6,838 nt of DNA from Coxiellaceae bacterium UBA1530 (GTDB lineage: Bacteria > Pseudomonadota > Gammaproteobacteria > Coxiellales > Coxiellaceae): contig DCQA01000018.1 in NCBI GenBank assembly GCA_002323325.1, positions 7,513-14,350 of the forward strand, given 5' to 3'. The notes beneath the pieces are model-generated. The model did not search any database. It saw nothing but the letters and a program-made list of their open reading frames with translations, and was not told the origin of the DNA. The translations under genes were made by a program, and so were the position numbers. This document shows, piece by piece, positions 1-6,460 of the stretch. How positions within the stretch are numbered: the stretch's first letter is position 1; every line of letters starts with the position of its first letter.

Positions 1-519
1 ACCCATTTCGAAGAGTCCCTCCTCTTTACTCACCGGGGTCTGAGTGGGCCTGCCGCTTTACAAATATCTTCGTATTGGAATTCCGGTGATGAACTATCCA
101 TTACTTTACAGCCTTCACTAGACATTCTTAAAAAACTAATTGACAACAAACATAAACACCCACAGTGGACATTAAAAAAATCACTTGGCGAGTTACTCCC
201 TAACAAACTCCTTCACACATGGCTATCGGAAGATAAACTAAAACAACCACTGCAAAACTTTACTCAAGCGCTACTGACTCATATAGCAAATCAGTTTCAA
301 AGCTGGATCATTCAACCCAATAACACGGAAGGCTATCGAACCGCTGAAGTCACATTAGGCGGTGTAGACTGTAACGCGATATCTTCTAAAACCTTTGAGG
401 CTAATAATACCCCTGGCCTATACTTTATCGGTGAAGTTCTTGATGTTACAGGATGGCTTGGAGGGTATAATTTTCAGTGGGCATGGGCTTCTGGCTATGC
501 TGCCGGGCAATATGTGTAA
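1..519 (+). CDS. yhiN: HI0933/YhiN-family FAD/NAD(P)-dependent oxidoreductase, C-terminal part (5' end outside window)
   Basis: Frame 1 is open from the first base to a TAA at 517-519, giving 172 residues; the start and the N-terminal FAD-binding motif lie upstream of the window. The tail is diagnostic for the HI0933/YhiN (BaiN-like) flavoprotein family: an early FTHRGLSGPAAL segment, then, near the end, AEVTLGGVD, a GLYFIGEVLDVTGWLGGYN stretch and QWAWASGYAAG, which form the closing part of the FAD-binding fold. The intervening residues (about 30-110, with LGELLPNKL) fit the inserted substrate or lid domain of this family. Members are cytoplasmic proteins of about 400 residues, so this is roughly the last 40 percent. 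The substrate is poorly defined across the family. The frame is intact and the C-terminus normal. Its stop lies 12 bases from the stop of the convergent gene on the other strand. Confidence 0.9.
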   Translation, partial: THFEESLLFTHRGLSGPAALQISSYWNSGDELSITLQPSLDILKKLIDNKHKHPQWTLKKSLGELLPNKLLHTWLSEDKLKQPLQNFTQALLTHIANQFQSWIIQPNNTEGYRTAEVTLGGVDCNAISSKTFEANNTPGLYFIGEVLDVTGWLGGYNFQWAWASGYAAGQYV

Positions 520-531
520 TATCAATATCAC

Positions 532-2262
532 TCAGCGAGAATAGTGCGCACCTGAGCTTGATGCAGTGGCATTAGGATTGTTATCACCCTTATTAACATC
601 ACTGGCGCAACTCGAAAAAATATTACGAACACTTATTCGATACGGTATATTTGCATCAGACTCAAACCCAACCTCACAAAGTGCTTGAAGGGTAACTGCC
701 TTCATAATCTCACTGATCATCTCATTGAATATTGCATCCAATGAGGCAAGCATGGGAAAACGTGCCTCATAATCCAAAACTAAATCATCATGAATACTGA
801 GCAAATTAGCGTCCACAACTTTCACCAAGGCTAATAAATTTCTTATTTGATCCTGAATAGCTTGAGGATCTGTCTGGGTATTATTACCAGAGTAGACCAT
901 TAGACTGAGAAAGACTAATCCGCTGATACTGGTGAGTGACTGCACTGTACTTTCATCAGTTTCTTCAGTCTCTTGAGAACCTGATGGACTCAATGAAGAT
1001 CCACTGACTAGCTGCATCAAGTCATCTACAAGACGCATATTACTGGCTAGCGAATAATTTACTAAGGCCATACTTTTTATCGACCTAATCACTAAACATA
1101 CCACTTCAACACGATTAAAAATATCTAAAATGGATGGTCTTTGAAGACTGTTAGGATGGATCAGTTGAAGAAGAACTGTCAATATTATCGGAAAATTTGA
1201 TTTACCCTTTAGAGCATTCAAAAGATCATCATACTTTGTGGAGTACCCCGCCAGTCGCTGAACATGATCATAATCGCCGCTTCGTAAGACTGCACCAGAT
1301 TGACAAAAAGTGCCTAAATCAATGACTAATTGCCTGATGCTAGCATCATAAATAAGATGAACACTAGAGAACAAGATATTGATCGATAATGAGAAAGCAT
1401 CTACTTGCTGACACCGATACCATGGACCGAGCTCGGGATCAAAAAAGGTGGATATAGGTTCAGGAAGTTCCATCACCCCTGATGAAGGCTTGATATTTGA
1501 TAAATCAATCGGCACTTGCCCACAAGCACTAGGGAAAATAATTAAATTGTTGGCCGATAGGTCTCCGAAATCAACACGCTTCTGTTCGAGAAATAATAAG
1601 CAAAGCAAACCTTGCATGACAGCAAGACAATGAGCCGATTCATCGAAATTATTGTGTAAAAAAAATGTTAATGTTAACCAACCCTTGGACGACCTTTCAA
1701 TTAAGGCTGGGAAAGACCGCTCAGCACTGTCTCCAGATCGACAAATCTCTAAGACACGAGGCTGTGAAAATAGTTCGAGCTGTTCACCATGCTCCTGAGA
1801 TAAGCTGTAATCTCGTAGCAAGCGTTTATTGTCCTCAAAATCGATAGGAAATAAGAAGTTATAAAACTCAAAACAAGCATCCGAGATGCTCAAGTCCGGA
1901 CACTTAAGGAGTCGACGTGACTGACTGTAAGTTCCCTGACCATTGTTTTTTGCAGACATTAAGAAAATATCAGATCCATCCCATAAAAAAATCGATGGTT
2001 CAGTATCATCTTCCTCCCCTTCGTTAGCAGAGAATAAAAATGGCGACTTGTCACCCTTGCGAAAATCGTCACGACTACTCAAAAGAGATAACAGCACCGA
2101 TAAACTTGGAGCGGACTCCTTAGAGTTAAAACCATGAGCTGAGCGGATTACACGTGACAAGTTATCGTAATTATGCTGAATAACCCTCGCTTCGACAGAC
2201 AATGCCTGAGGAGCACTATGAGAAACATCAATATCCAAAATAAATACCTTACGTAGACACAC
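532..2262 (-). CDS. Divergent protein-kinase-fold protein, candidate translocated effector
   Basis: The protein has 576 residues with a GTG start; no named family was recognised from overall sequence, but the middle reads as a protein kinase fold. In order: a possible Gly-rich loop NGQGTYS (107-113); a QPRVLEI strand (167-173) like the usual HPNIV segment; PALIER (185-190) as the hinge; a GDLSANN catalytic loop with Asp234 and Asn239; IDLS (252-255) at the DFG position; PEL (276-278) near the APE position; VDAFSLSINIL (287-297) as helix F with Asp288; and HPNSLQRPS (369-377) as the conserved C-lobe Arg motif. The spacings Asp234-Asp253 (19) and Asp253-Asp288 (35) match classical kinases closely. 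The HRD histidine is Phe232 and no clear beta-3 lysine is visible, so it may be an atypical kinase or a pseudokinase. Residues about 390-576 form a helical tail containing an acidic Ser/Thr patch (427-440). There is no signal peptide or membrane span. The kinase fold is inference; the effector role is a guess from context. Confidence 0.75.
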   Translation of the reverse strand: MCLRKVFILDIDVSHSAPQALSVEARVIQHNYDNLSRVIRSAHGFNSKESAPSLSVLLSLLSSRDDFRKGDKSPFLFSANEGEEDDTEPSIFLWDGSDIFLMSAKNNGQGTYSQSRRLLKCPDLSISDACFEFYNFLFPIDFEDNKRLLRDYSLSQEHGEQLELFSQPRVLEICRSGDSAERSFPALIERSSKGWLTLTFFLHNNFDESAHCLAVMQGLLCLLFLEQKRVDFGDLSANNLIIFPSACGQVPIDLSNIKPSSGVMELPEPISTFFDPELGPWYRCQQVDAFSLSINILFSSVHLIYDASIRQLVIDLGTFCQSGAVLRSGDYDHVQRLAGYSTKYDDLLNALKGKSNFPIILTVLLQLIHPNSLQRPSILDIFNRVEVVCLVIRSIKSMALVNYSLASNMRLVDDLMQLVSGSSLSPSGSQETEETDESTVQSLTSISGLVFLSLMVYSGNNTQTDPQAIQDQIRNLLALVKVVDANLLSIHDDLVLDYEARFPMLASLDAIFNEMISEIMKAVTLQALCEVGFESDANIPYRISVRNIFSSCASDVNKGDNNPNATASSSGAHYSR

Positions 2263-2339
2263 CTGGGCGGTGATTAAAATCAGTCATAGTGATCAGATTG
2301 ATGTTACTTCTCAAGTCGTGAGGCTATTTATCACACATT

Positions 2340-2461
2340 TAATGATTATTTAATCCGTTTTCTTTCACTCAATCATTATCGACCCTTAAATAAAAATTAA
2401 AAACTAGTTTTTCAATCTTATTATCGATATCTCATGTACAAAGACACACTGAATGATTATT
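2340..2461. repeat. Short direct and inverted repeats in the divergent intergenic region
   Basis: The 10-mer AATGATTATT occurs at 2341-2350 and again at 2452-2461. An inverted partner, AATCATTA at 2371-2378, pairs with TAATGATT at 2340-2347. The repeats bracket the space between the divergent kinase-like and protease-like genes and could be operator half-sites. The region is AT-rich, so chance is a real alternative. Confidence 0.3.
2385..2424 (+). promoter_or_regulatory. Candidate promoter of the protease-like gene with PmrA-like TTAA repeat
   Basis: CTTAA at 2385-2389 and ATTAA at 2396-2400 place two TTAA cores exactly 11 bp apart, the spacing of the PmrA box known upstream of many Legionella and Coxiella effector genes. 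The second half-site falls where a -35 element would be: 17 bases further on lies TATTAT (2419-2424), five of six matches to the -10 consensus. This predicts a transcript start near 2431 and a leader of about 85 bases before the ATG at 2516. Because TTAA is palindromic, the box could also serve the divergent gene; in that orientation the first 9-mer matches the published consensus better. The bases outside the TTAA cores match poorly on the + strand. Confidence 0.3.
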
Positions 2462-2504
2462 ATAAAATTGTGTTGTTAGTACTCGCAAAGGATGGCTCAT
2501 CGAT

Positions 2505-2510
2505 GGAGGG
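2505..2510 (+). promoter_or_regulatory. Strong ribosome binding site that selects the ATG at 2516
   Basis: GGAGGG lies five bases before an in-frame ATG at 2516. The longer ORF could begin at the ATG at 2492, but there AAAGG directly abuts the start codon with no spacer, which is not a usable arrangement. The site therefore argues for translation from 2516 and removes eight residues from the longest reading. Confidence 0.75.
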
Positions 2511-2515
2511 CCGTT

Positions 2516-4774
2516 ATGCGAAAAAATTTAAGACACTCTCCAAATACAATCGCCCAACCTAACATTGACCAAGCGCATCTTAATCAAAAGATCATTCAAT
2601 TTATGATGCTTGAGTCTTCAAGTTGTGGCGAAATAGCATCACCTGTAAAAGAAAAAATATCACGGGGATGCTGTTATGGATACGCTCTAGTCTTCGCGTA
2701 CATGCACGCTGTTGGAAAAGCTCAATGGTGGCAGGAGTCCCTAGAGGCCTTATCCAGTTGGGATGGATCATCGCACTCTCTTGAAGAAATCATAACACCT
2801 AGCGATTCGGATTCACCTCAAGGAGAGACACGTTACTCATTAATCACGCGCATTATTCATTACGTGTTATTTCATCAGGTGGGCGCTGCCAGCATTCCAG
2901 GCTTTAGTCGTATGCCGCAAACTGATTTAACAAAACCCTCAAACACACCATCTGACGTGAGATTTTCATCTGACCAATATACGATTGCAGAACAGAATAT
3001 TGCCAGCGGTTATTTCAGTGCCGATGATCTAGATCAGCTATTACAACACGATTTTTTCTCGTCCCCCAGTATGCTAATCGCCTCTATTCATAAACCTCAT
3101 CATGATAACGGACATTCTCTGGCTATTGTCTATGATAAAACACTCCAGCTATGGATACTCTATGATTCGAACATGCATGAAGGATCGATGACTTTTCGAA
3201 GTAAGAATGATCTTATTATTCAACTCTTAGGTAACTACACACCCAATATCCAGCTGCAGCTAATTAGCTTAGATCATTCATACACTGCACAAAAAAATCA
3301 AACACTATTTCAAAAAACCTATGAGAAGATTTACAAAACAAAACCATTAACATTGGTAAAATCACACGGGTATGTAGCACATGGCAGTCAATCCACTGTA
3401 TTAAAAATACAAGAAAACATCATTGATGCACTTAGCTCATCGCGATCTGGACAAGTGATAGATATGAGCAAGAAATTACTCACTGTGACCGAAGTTGGCG
3501 ACACTGAACTGACTAATGCAATGTGCATGAATAAGCAGTTTTACGATGTCATGCTAACTGCTGCTAAAGATCTTTCTTCGGCACGATACGTTATCTTGCA
3601 ATCATTGTTTAAAAAAAATCTTGCTGGGAATACCGGCTACAAACGCCTCTCTATGAGCTATTCACCAGAAAAAGCCTGTACATTACTATCAAGATGCTTA
3701 ACCTGCTCCACCCACTTATCGGAGCCAACTTTAATCCGGTTATTCGAACAAATTTTTAACGGACGATTAATAGACGACTGGCGTGAGAGCGCCCATCTGC
3801 TTACTCACCCTGAGCTATTATCATTCTTTATGCGAATGTCAGAACATTCACCCTCCATTGCAGACTCATTTAAAGCGTTATTACTGAATAAAAATCATCA
3901 AGGCACAACAGGGTTAGAGCTAATAGTCAGCCAATATCCACAACAGTTTGAGAAACTCCTCTACTGCTGCTATGACAATATTCCACTATCAGAAATGATG
4001 GGGCAAATTCTAGGTCTTCACGGGAAAACCAAAGAGATCGCCACCAACCATCCATTTATAATGGCACGCTTACACAATATCATAGGGCTTATTGAAAATA
4101 ATCATTATCTTGCTTCTGGTTTAATGGCTTACTACCAGCGGGTACGATCCACTCATAAATGCCTAGATATCCCCGTGCAGCAAACCATGCAATCGATCGG
4201 AGATAGTGCAATTAAAAATCGCACATTCAAAAAGCAAATCATTCATACCTGCATTAAACCTCTCCTATCAATCATTGAAAGGCATGCACCGACTAATTAC
4301 TCGACAACATTTTCACGAAATTTATTAAGATCCGATAAATTAATCAACACTCGTCAAATCAGAGACGTACTCAATGGAACTGATTTTGAAAATGATTACC
4401 GCGCCTATCTCGATATCATCGATCAGCTCATTATGCATGGCATTCAAAATACCTCTGGATGCATGACTCTTATCGATCAACTCAAAACAGCATTCAGCGC
4501 CATGAAACTGCTTGAAGATCACAAGTCTTCAACAATTTCCCGCTTATTTTACCAAAAAAATCATACACAATTACCAGCGTCATTCGCCACAACACTAAGC
4601 AATAAGATCAATCAATTTCAACAAGGCCTGATGAGCGAAGATGATCACTCCACAGCGACTCACGAGTCATTGGATACCAGTGAGACACGTAATCCATTAT
4701 TCAAGGCGTTCATTGGTATTTGTATCAACATCGCTGAATGGTTTGAAGGCATAAAATGTGCTTTGTTTCTATAA
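2516..4774 (+). CDS. YopT/C58-like papain-fold cysteine peptidase with internal repeats, candidate effector
   Basis: The protein has 752 residues from the ATG at 2516 (760 from 2492; numbering here is for the longer form, subtract 8 otherwise). The N-terminal 260 residues carry a Cys-His-Asp set of the peptidase C58 (YopT/AvrPphB) kind. RGCCYGYAL has Cys61 as probable nucleophile after Gly59 and before Gly63; NGHSLAIV has His208; LYDSN has Asp225. The His-Asp distance of 17 is close to that in YopT and AvrPphB. Such domains are cytosolic proteases, or sometimes acyl-transfer enzymes, acting on host proteins. Residues 347-550 contain a duplicated helical unit of about 90 residues with shared N..G.TG, P......L and C positions. 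The tail is acidic and Ser/Thr-rich (714-733) and ends hydrophobically in CALFL. There is no signal peptide, so type III or IV export would be needed. The gene is divergent from the kinase-like gene and markedly AT-rich. Substrate and exact activity are unknown. Confidence 0.8.
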   Translation: MRKNLRHSPNTIAQPNIDQAHLNQKIIQFMMLESSSCGEIASPVKEKISRGCCYGYALVFAYMHAVGKAQWWQESLEALSSWDGSSHSLEEIITPSDSDSPQGETRYSLITRIIHYVLFHQVGAASIPGFSRMPQTDLTKPSNTPSDVRFSSDQYTIAEQNIASGYFSADDLDQLLQHDFFSSPSMLIASIHKPHHDNGHSLAIVYDKTLQLWILYDSNMHEGSMTFRSKNDLIIQLLGNYTPNIQLQLISLDHSYTAQKNQTLFQKTYEKIYKTKPLTLVKSHGYVAHGSQSTVLKIQENIIDALSSSRSGQVIDMSKKLLTVTEVGDTELTNAMCMNKQFYDVMLTAAKDLSSARYVILQSLFKKNLAGNTGYKRLSMSYSPEKACTLLSRCLTCSTHLSEPTLIRLFEQIFNGRLIDDWRESAHLLTHPELLSFFMRMSEHSPSIADSFKALLLNKNHQGTTGLELIVSQYPQQFEKLLYCCYDNIPLSEMMGQILGLHGKTKEIATNHPFIMARLHNIIGLIENNHYLASGLMAYYQRVRSTHKCLDIPVQQTMQSIGDSAIKNRTFKKQIIHTCIKPLLSIIERHAPTNYSTTFSRNLLRSDKLINTRQIRDVLNGTDFENDYRAYLDIIDQLIMHGIQNTSGCMTLIDQLKTAFSAMKLLEDHKSSTISRLFYQKNHTQLPASFATTLSNKINQFQQGLMSEDDHSTATHESLDTSETRNPLFKAFIGICINIAEWFEGIKCALFL
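3530..4141 (+). repeat. Internal protein repeat of about 90 residues, two copies plus a partial third
   Basis: Within the protease-like protein, residues 347-438 and 439-519 (long-form numbering) align. Asn376, Gly379, Thr381 and Gly382 of copy 1 match Asn468, Gly471, Thr473 and Gly474 of copy 2 at an offset of 92. Pro392, Leu399 and Cys402 match Pro483, Leu490 and Cys493 at 91. Ser410-Glu411 match Ser500-Glu501 at 90. A third start is suggested by NHPFIMARL (519-527), resembling THPELLSFF (438-446). The motif has an ankyrin-like flavour but is too long per unit. The DNA copies have diverged, so the duplication is old. Confidence 0.55.
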
Positions 4775-4802
4775 CCACTCATCACACACAGACTCAATTG
4801 CA

Positions 4803-4832
4803 TTAGATAACCGCTTAGGCCTGTGATAAGAT
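4803..4832 (+). promoter_or_regulatory. Candidate extended -10 promoter for dinF
   Basis: TGATAAGAT at 4824-4832 is an extended -10 (TG, one base, then TAAGAT, four of six matches) with a weak -35 TTAGAT at 4803-4808, 18 bases upstream. It predicts a start near 4839, downstream of the GTG at 4823 but 29 bases before the ATG at 4868. If real, it rules out the GTG as the translation start and separates dinF from the preceding effector-like gene. Confidence 0.35.
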
Positions 4833-4867
4833 GGCGCAATTTTAAGTACAAACATTACTCAGAAACG

Positions 4868-6217
4868 ATGCAACGCTACCTGAATCTCAACATCCTACGC
4901 GCCGCCCTGCCCTTTATTCTTGCCAACGCTAGCATTCCATTGATTGGCGTGATGAACATCGCCATCGCGGGCCATCTGGGCAGCAGTGATTATCTAGCAG
5001 CACTCAGTATCGGCAGCATGGTGGTTGGTATTCTGTTTTGGTGGCTGAGTTCATTGCGCATGGGTACAACGGGACTGATTGCACAAGCTTCGGGGCAAGG
5101 CGACACCTTGCGCATGAACAACATCCTTAGCAATAGCTTTTTGCTGGCTATCATCATTTCACTGATAGCTTGGCTATGTCATGGTCCAATTCTGAGTATA
5201 GCGTACGCCATCACACAACCTGCAACCTCCCTCAAACCATTGATCACGGTGTACTTCAACATACGACTTATTGGCATGCCAGCGGTTCTGATTAATTACA
5301 TTATCATAGGCAGTTTAATTGGTCTCAAACAAGGCCGTGATGCACTTCTCACCACACTGACTCTACTAGTGACAAGCACCTTGCTTGGAGTTGTTTTGGT
5401 CTATGGATGCGGTTGGCATAATACCGGGATAGCTATTGCCGATGTCATCGGTCAGTGTTGCTCAATGATCGTAGGCTTAGCACTGTTACATCGACATCAC
5501 CCTCTGACCGCGCTGCGTAATATCACAAAGACTATTTTTCGATGTGACAAAACACTCATGATCAACCTCATCAGCATGCAGCGTGACTTGTTTTTAAGAA
5601 CCGTCGCCCTGTCAATTGGGTTTGGCTTTTTTACTGTAGCCAGCACACAACTGGGTACAAACACCTTGGCCGCTAATACGGTGCTGCTCAATCTAACCTT
5701 CTTTTCTGCTTATTTTCTCGATGGTTTTGCCAATGTGGCCGAGGGTCAAATCGGCACCAGTCTTGGTCAAGGTGATCGTGAAACCACCTACATACTTATG
5801 GCACAAACTGGTGTCTGGATGGCAGTCTGCGCTTTATTGATCGGGCTGTGTTACCTAACCCTGGGCCAGTTTGCCATACAAGGCCTAACATCCATTACTG
5901 GCATCCAAGTGATTGCTCTACACTACCTACCTTTCGCTGCAGCACTGCCTTGTGTTGCGGCCCTGAGTTATTGGTTGGACGCGATCTATGTTGCTGCCTT
6001 ACAACAACGACACTTGCGTAATTCAGCCATCGTTGCTTTTGTGATCTTTATCGGATTGCATGCCATCACTGACTCATCGAGTAACGTGGCACTGTGGTCA
6101 GCTTTTTTATGCTTTTTTCTCTCACGCGGCTTGTATCAACTACTCTTCCTTAGACGTGCTCTGGGGCAATCATTGACGACCACCGATGACTTTAAACCAT
6201 CGACTGTGCAAGCTTGA
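4868..6217 (+). CDS. dinF: DinF-type MATE family efflux transporter
   Basis: This inner-membrane multidrug/oxidized-compound antiporter of the MATE family has 449 residues from the ATG at 4868. The frame extends 15 codons upstream to a GTG at 4823, but that GTG overlaps a likely -10 element and family members begin near the ATG. The length and hydrophobicity fit the usual twelve membrane helices in two halves. DinF-specific blocks are clear: ALPFILAN..IPLIG near the N-terminus; AGHLGSSDYLA; LRMGTTGLIAQASGQGD (residues 63-79); QRDLFLRT at the start of the second half (238-245); and AYFLDGFANVAEGQIG around residue 285. The oddity is in helix 1: where E. coli DinF reads GLVDTAVIGHL, this protein reads GVMNIAIAGHL. 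Asn30 thus replaces the Asp implicated in cation coupling. The Shine-Dalgarno sequence is weak. GC content is visibly higher than in the left-hand neighbour, consistent with a core gene next to acquired ones. Confidence 0.9.
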   Translation: MQRYLNLNILRAALPFILANASIPLIGVMNIAIAGHLGSSDYLAALSIGSMVVGILFWWLSSLRMGTTGLIAQASGQGDTLRMNNILSNSFLLAIIISLIAWLCHGPILSIAYAITQPATSLKPLITVYFNIRLIGMPAVLINYIIIGSLIGLKQGRDALLTTLTLLVTSTLLGVVLVYGCGWHNTGIAIADVIGQCCSMIVGLALLHRHHPLTALRNITKTIFRCDKTLMINLISMQRDLFLRTVALSIGFGFFTVASTQLGTNTLAANTVLLNLTFFSAYFLDGFANVAEGQIGTSLGQGDRETTYILMAQTGVWMAVCALLIGLCYLTLGQFAIQGLTSITGIQVIALHYLPFAAALPCVAALSYWLDAIYVAALQQRHLRNSAIVAFVIFIGLHAITDSSSNVALWSAFLCFFLSRGLYQLLFLRRALGQSLTTTDDFKPSTVQA

Positions 6218-6314
6218 GTAAACATAATCAACGAAACACGTTTATCTGAATCATGGCGACACCGAATAAGTCAATGCCTTGGAGATACCTATTCAAAGTG
6301 CTCATGATGCACGG

Positions 6315-6326
6315 GTGATGCATCAC
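6315..6326. repeat. Perfect 12-bp palindrome GTGATGCATCAC
   Basis: The twelve bases read the same on both strands, and a partial copy ATGATGCA precedes it at 6304-6311. It sits in the gap between dinF and the convergent Cys-rich gene, about 100 bases after the dinF stop. A dimeric regulator site is possible but nothing nearby starts a gene toward it. Function is unknown. Confidence 0.4.
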
Positions 6327-6379
6327 GATTGAAAGAGTGATACAACCGATAACTATCACACCCGGTTAAGCCCACACAA

Positions 6380-6407
6380 TGCAAGCATTTCATCGTGAAT
6401 GTTTGCA
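6380..6407. terminator. Hairpin between convergent genes, possible weak bidirectional terminator
   Basis: TGCAAGCATT (6380-6389) and AATGTTTGCA (6398-6407) form a ten-pair stem with one mismatch, or a G-U wobble in RNA, around an eight-base loop. It lies between the ends of two convergent genes, the usual place for a shared terminator. No T-run follows on either strand, so intrinsic termination would be weak; the stem may instead protect a 3' end. Confidence 0.35.
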
Positions 6408-6460
6408 CTTAGTCGACTGCAACTGGATATTTGATAGCATACTCATCCTAATTTATTCTT

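Noticed and set aside
427..440. Acidic Ser/Thr patch of the kinase-like protein (these are residue numbers) as an E-block secretion signal
   Set aside because: It lies about 140 residues from the C-terminus, whereas E-blocks are within the last few tens of residues.
531..556. CTCAG/CTGAG inverted repeat near the convergent stops as a terminator
   Set aside because: Only five pairs, a long loop, no T-run; too weak to call.
1448..2137. Several + strand ORFs of about 60 codons opposite the kinase-like gene
   Set aside because: They are antisense shadows of an intact 576-codon gene, without ribosome sites or sensible composition.
3602..4010. Ankyrin repeats in the protease-like protein
   Set aside because: The G.TGL and LL pattern is suggestive, but the period is about 90 residues rather than 33 and the helix-turn-helix consensus is absent.
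4823..4867. 15-codon N-terminal extension of DinF from a GTG
   Set aside because: The GTG overlaps a likely -10 element, has no ribosome site, and the added polar residues are not typical of the family.
6253..6318. 21-codon ORF starting MATPNKSMPW on the + strand
   Set aside because: No ribosome binding site, ends within the palindrome, and no recognisable features; consistent with chance.
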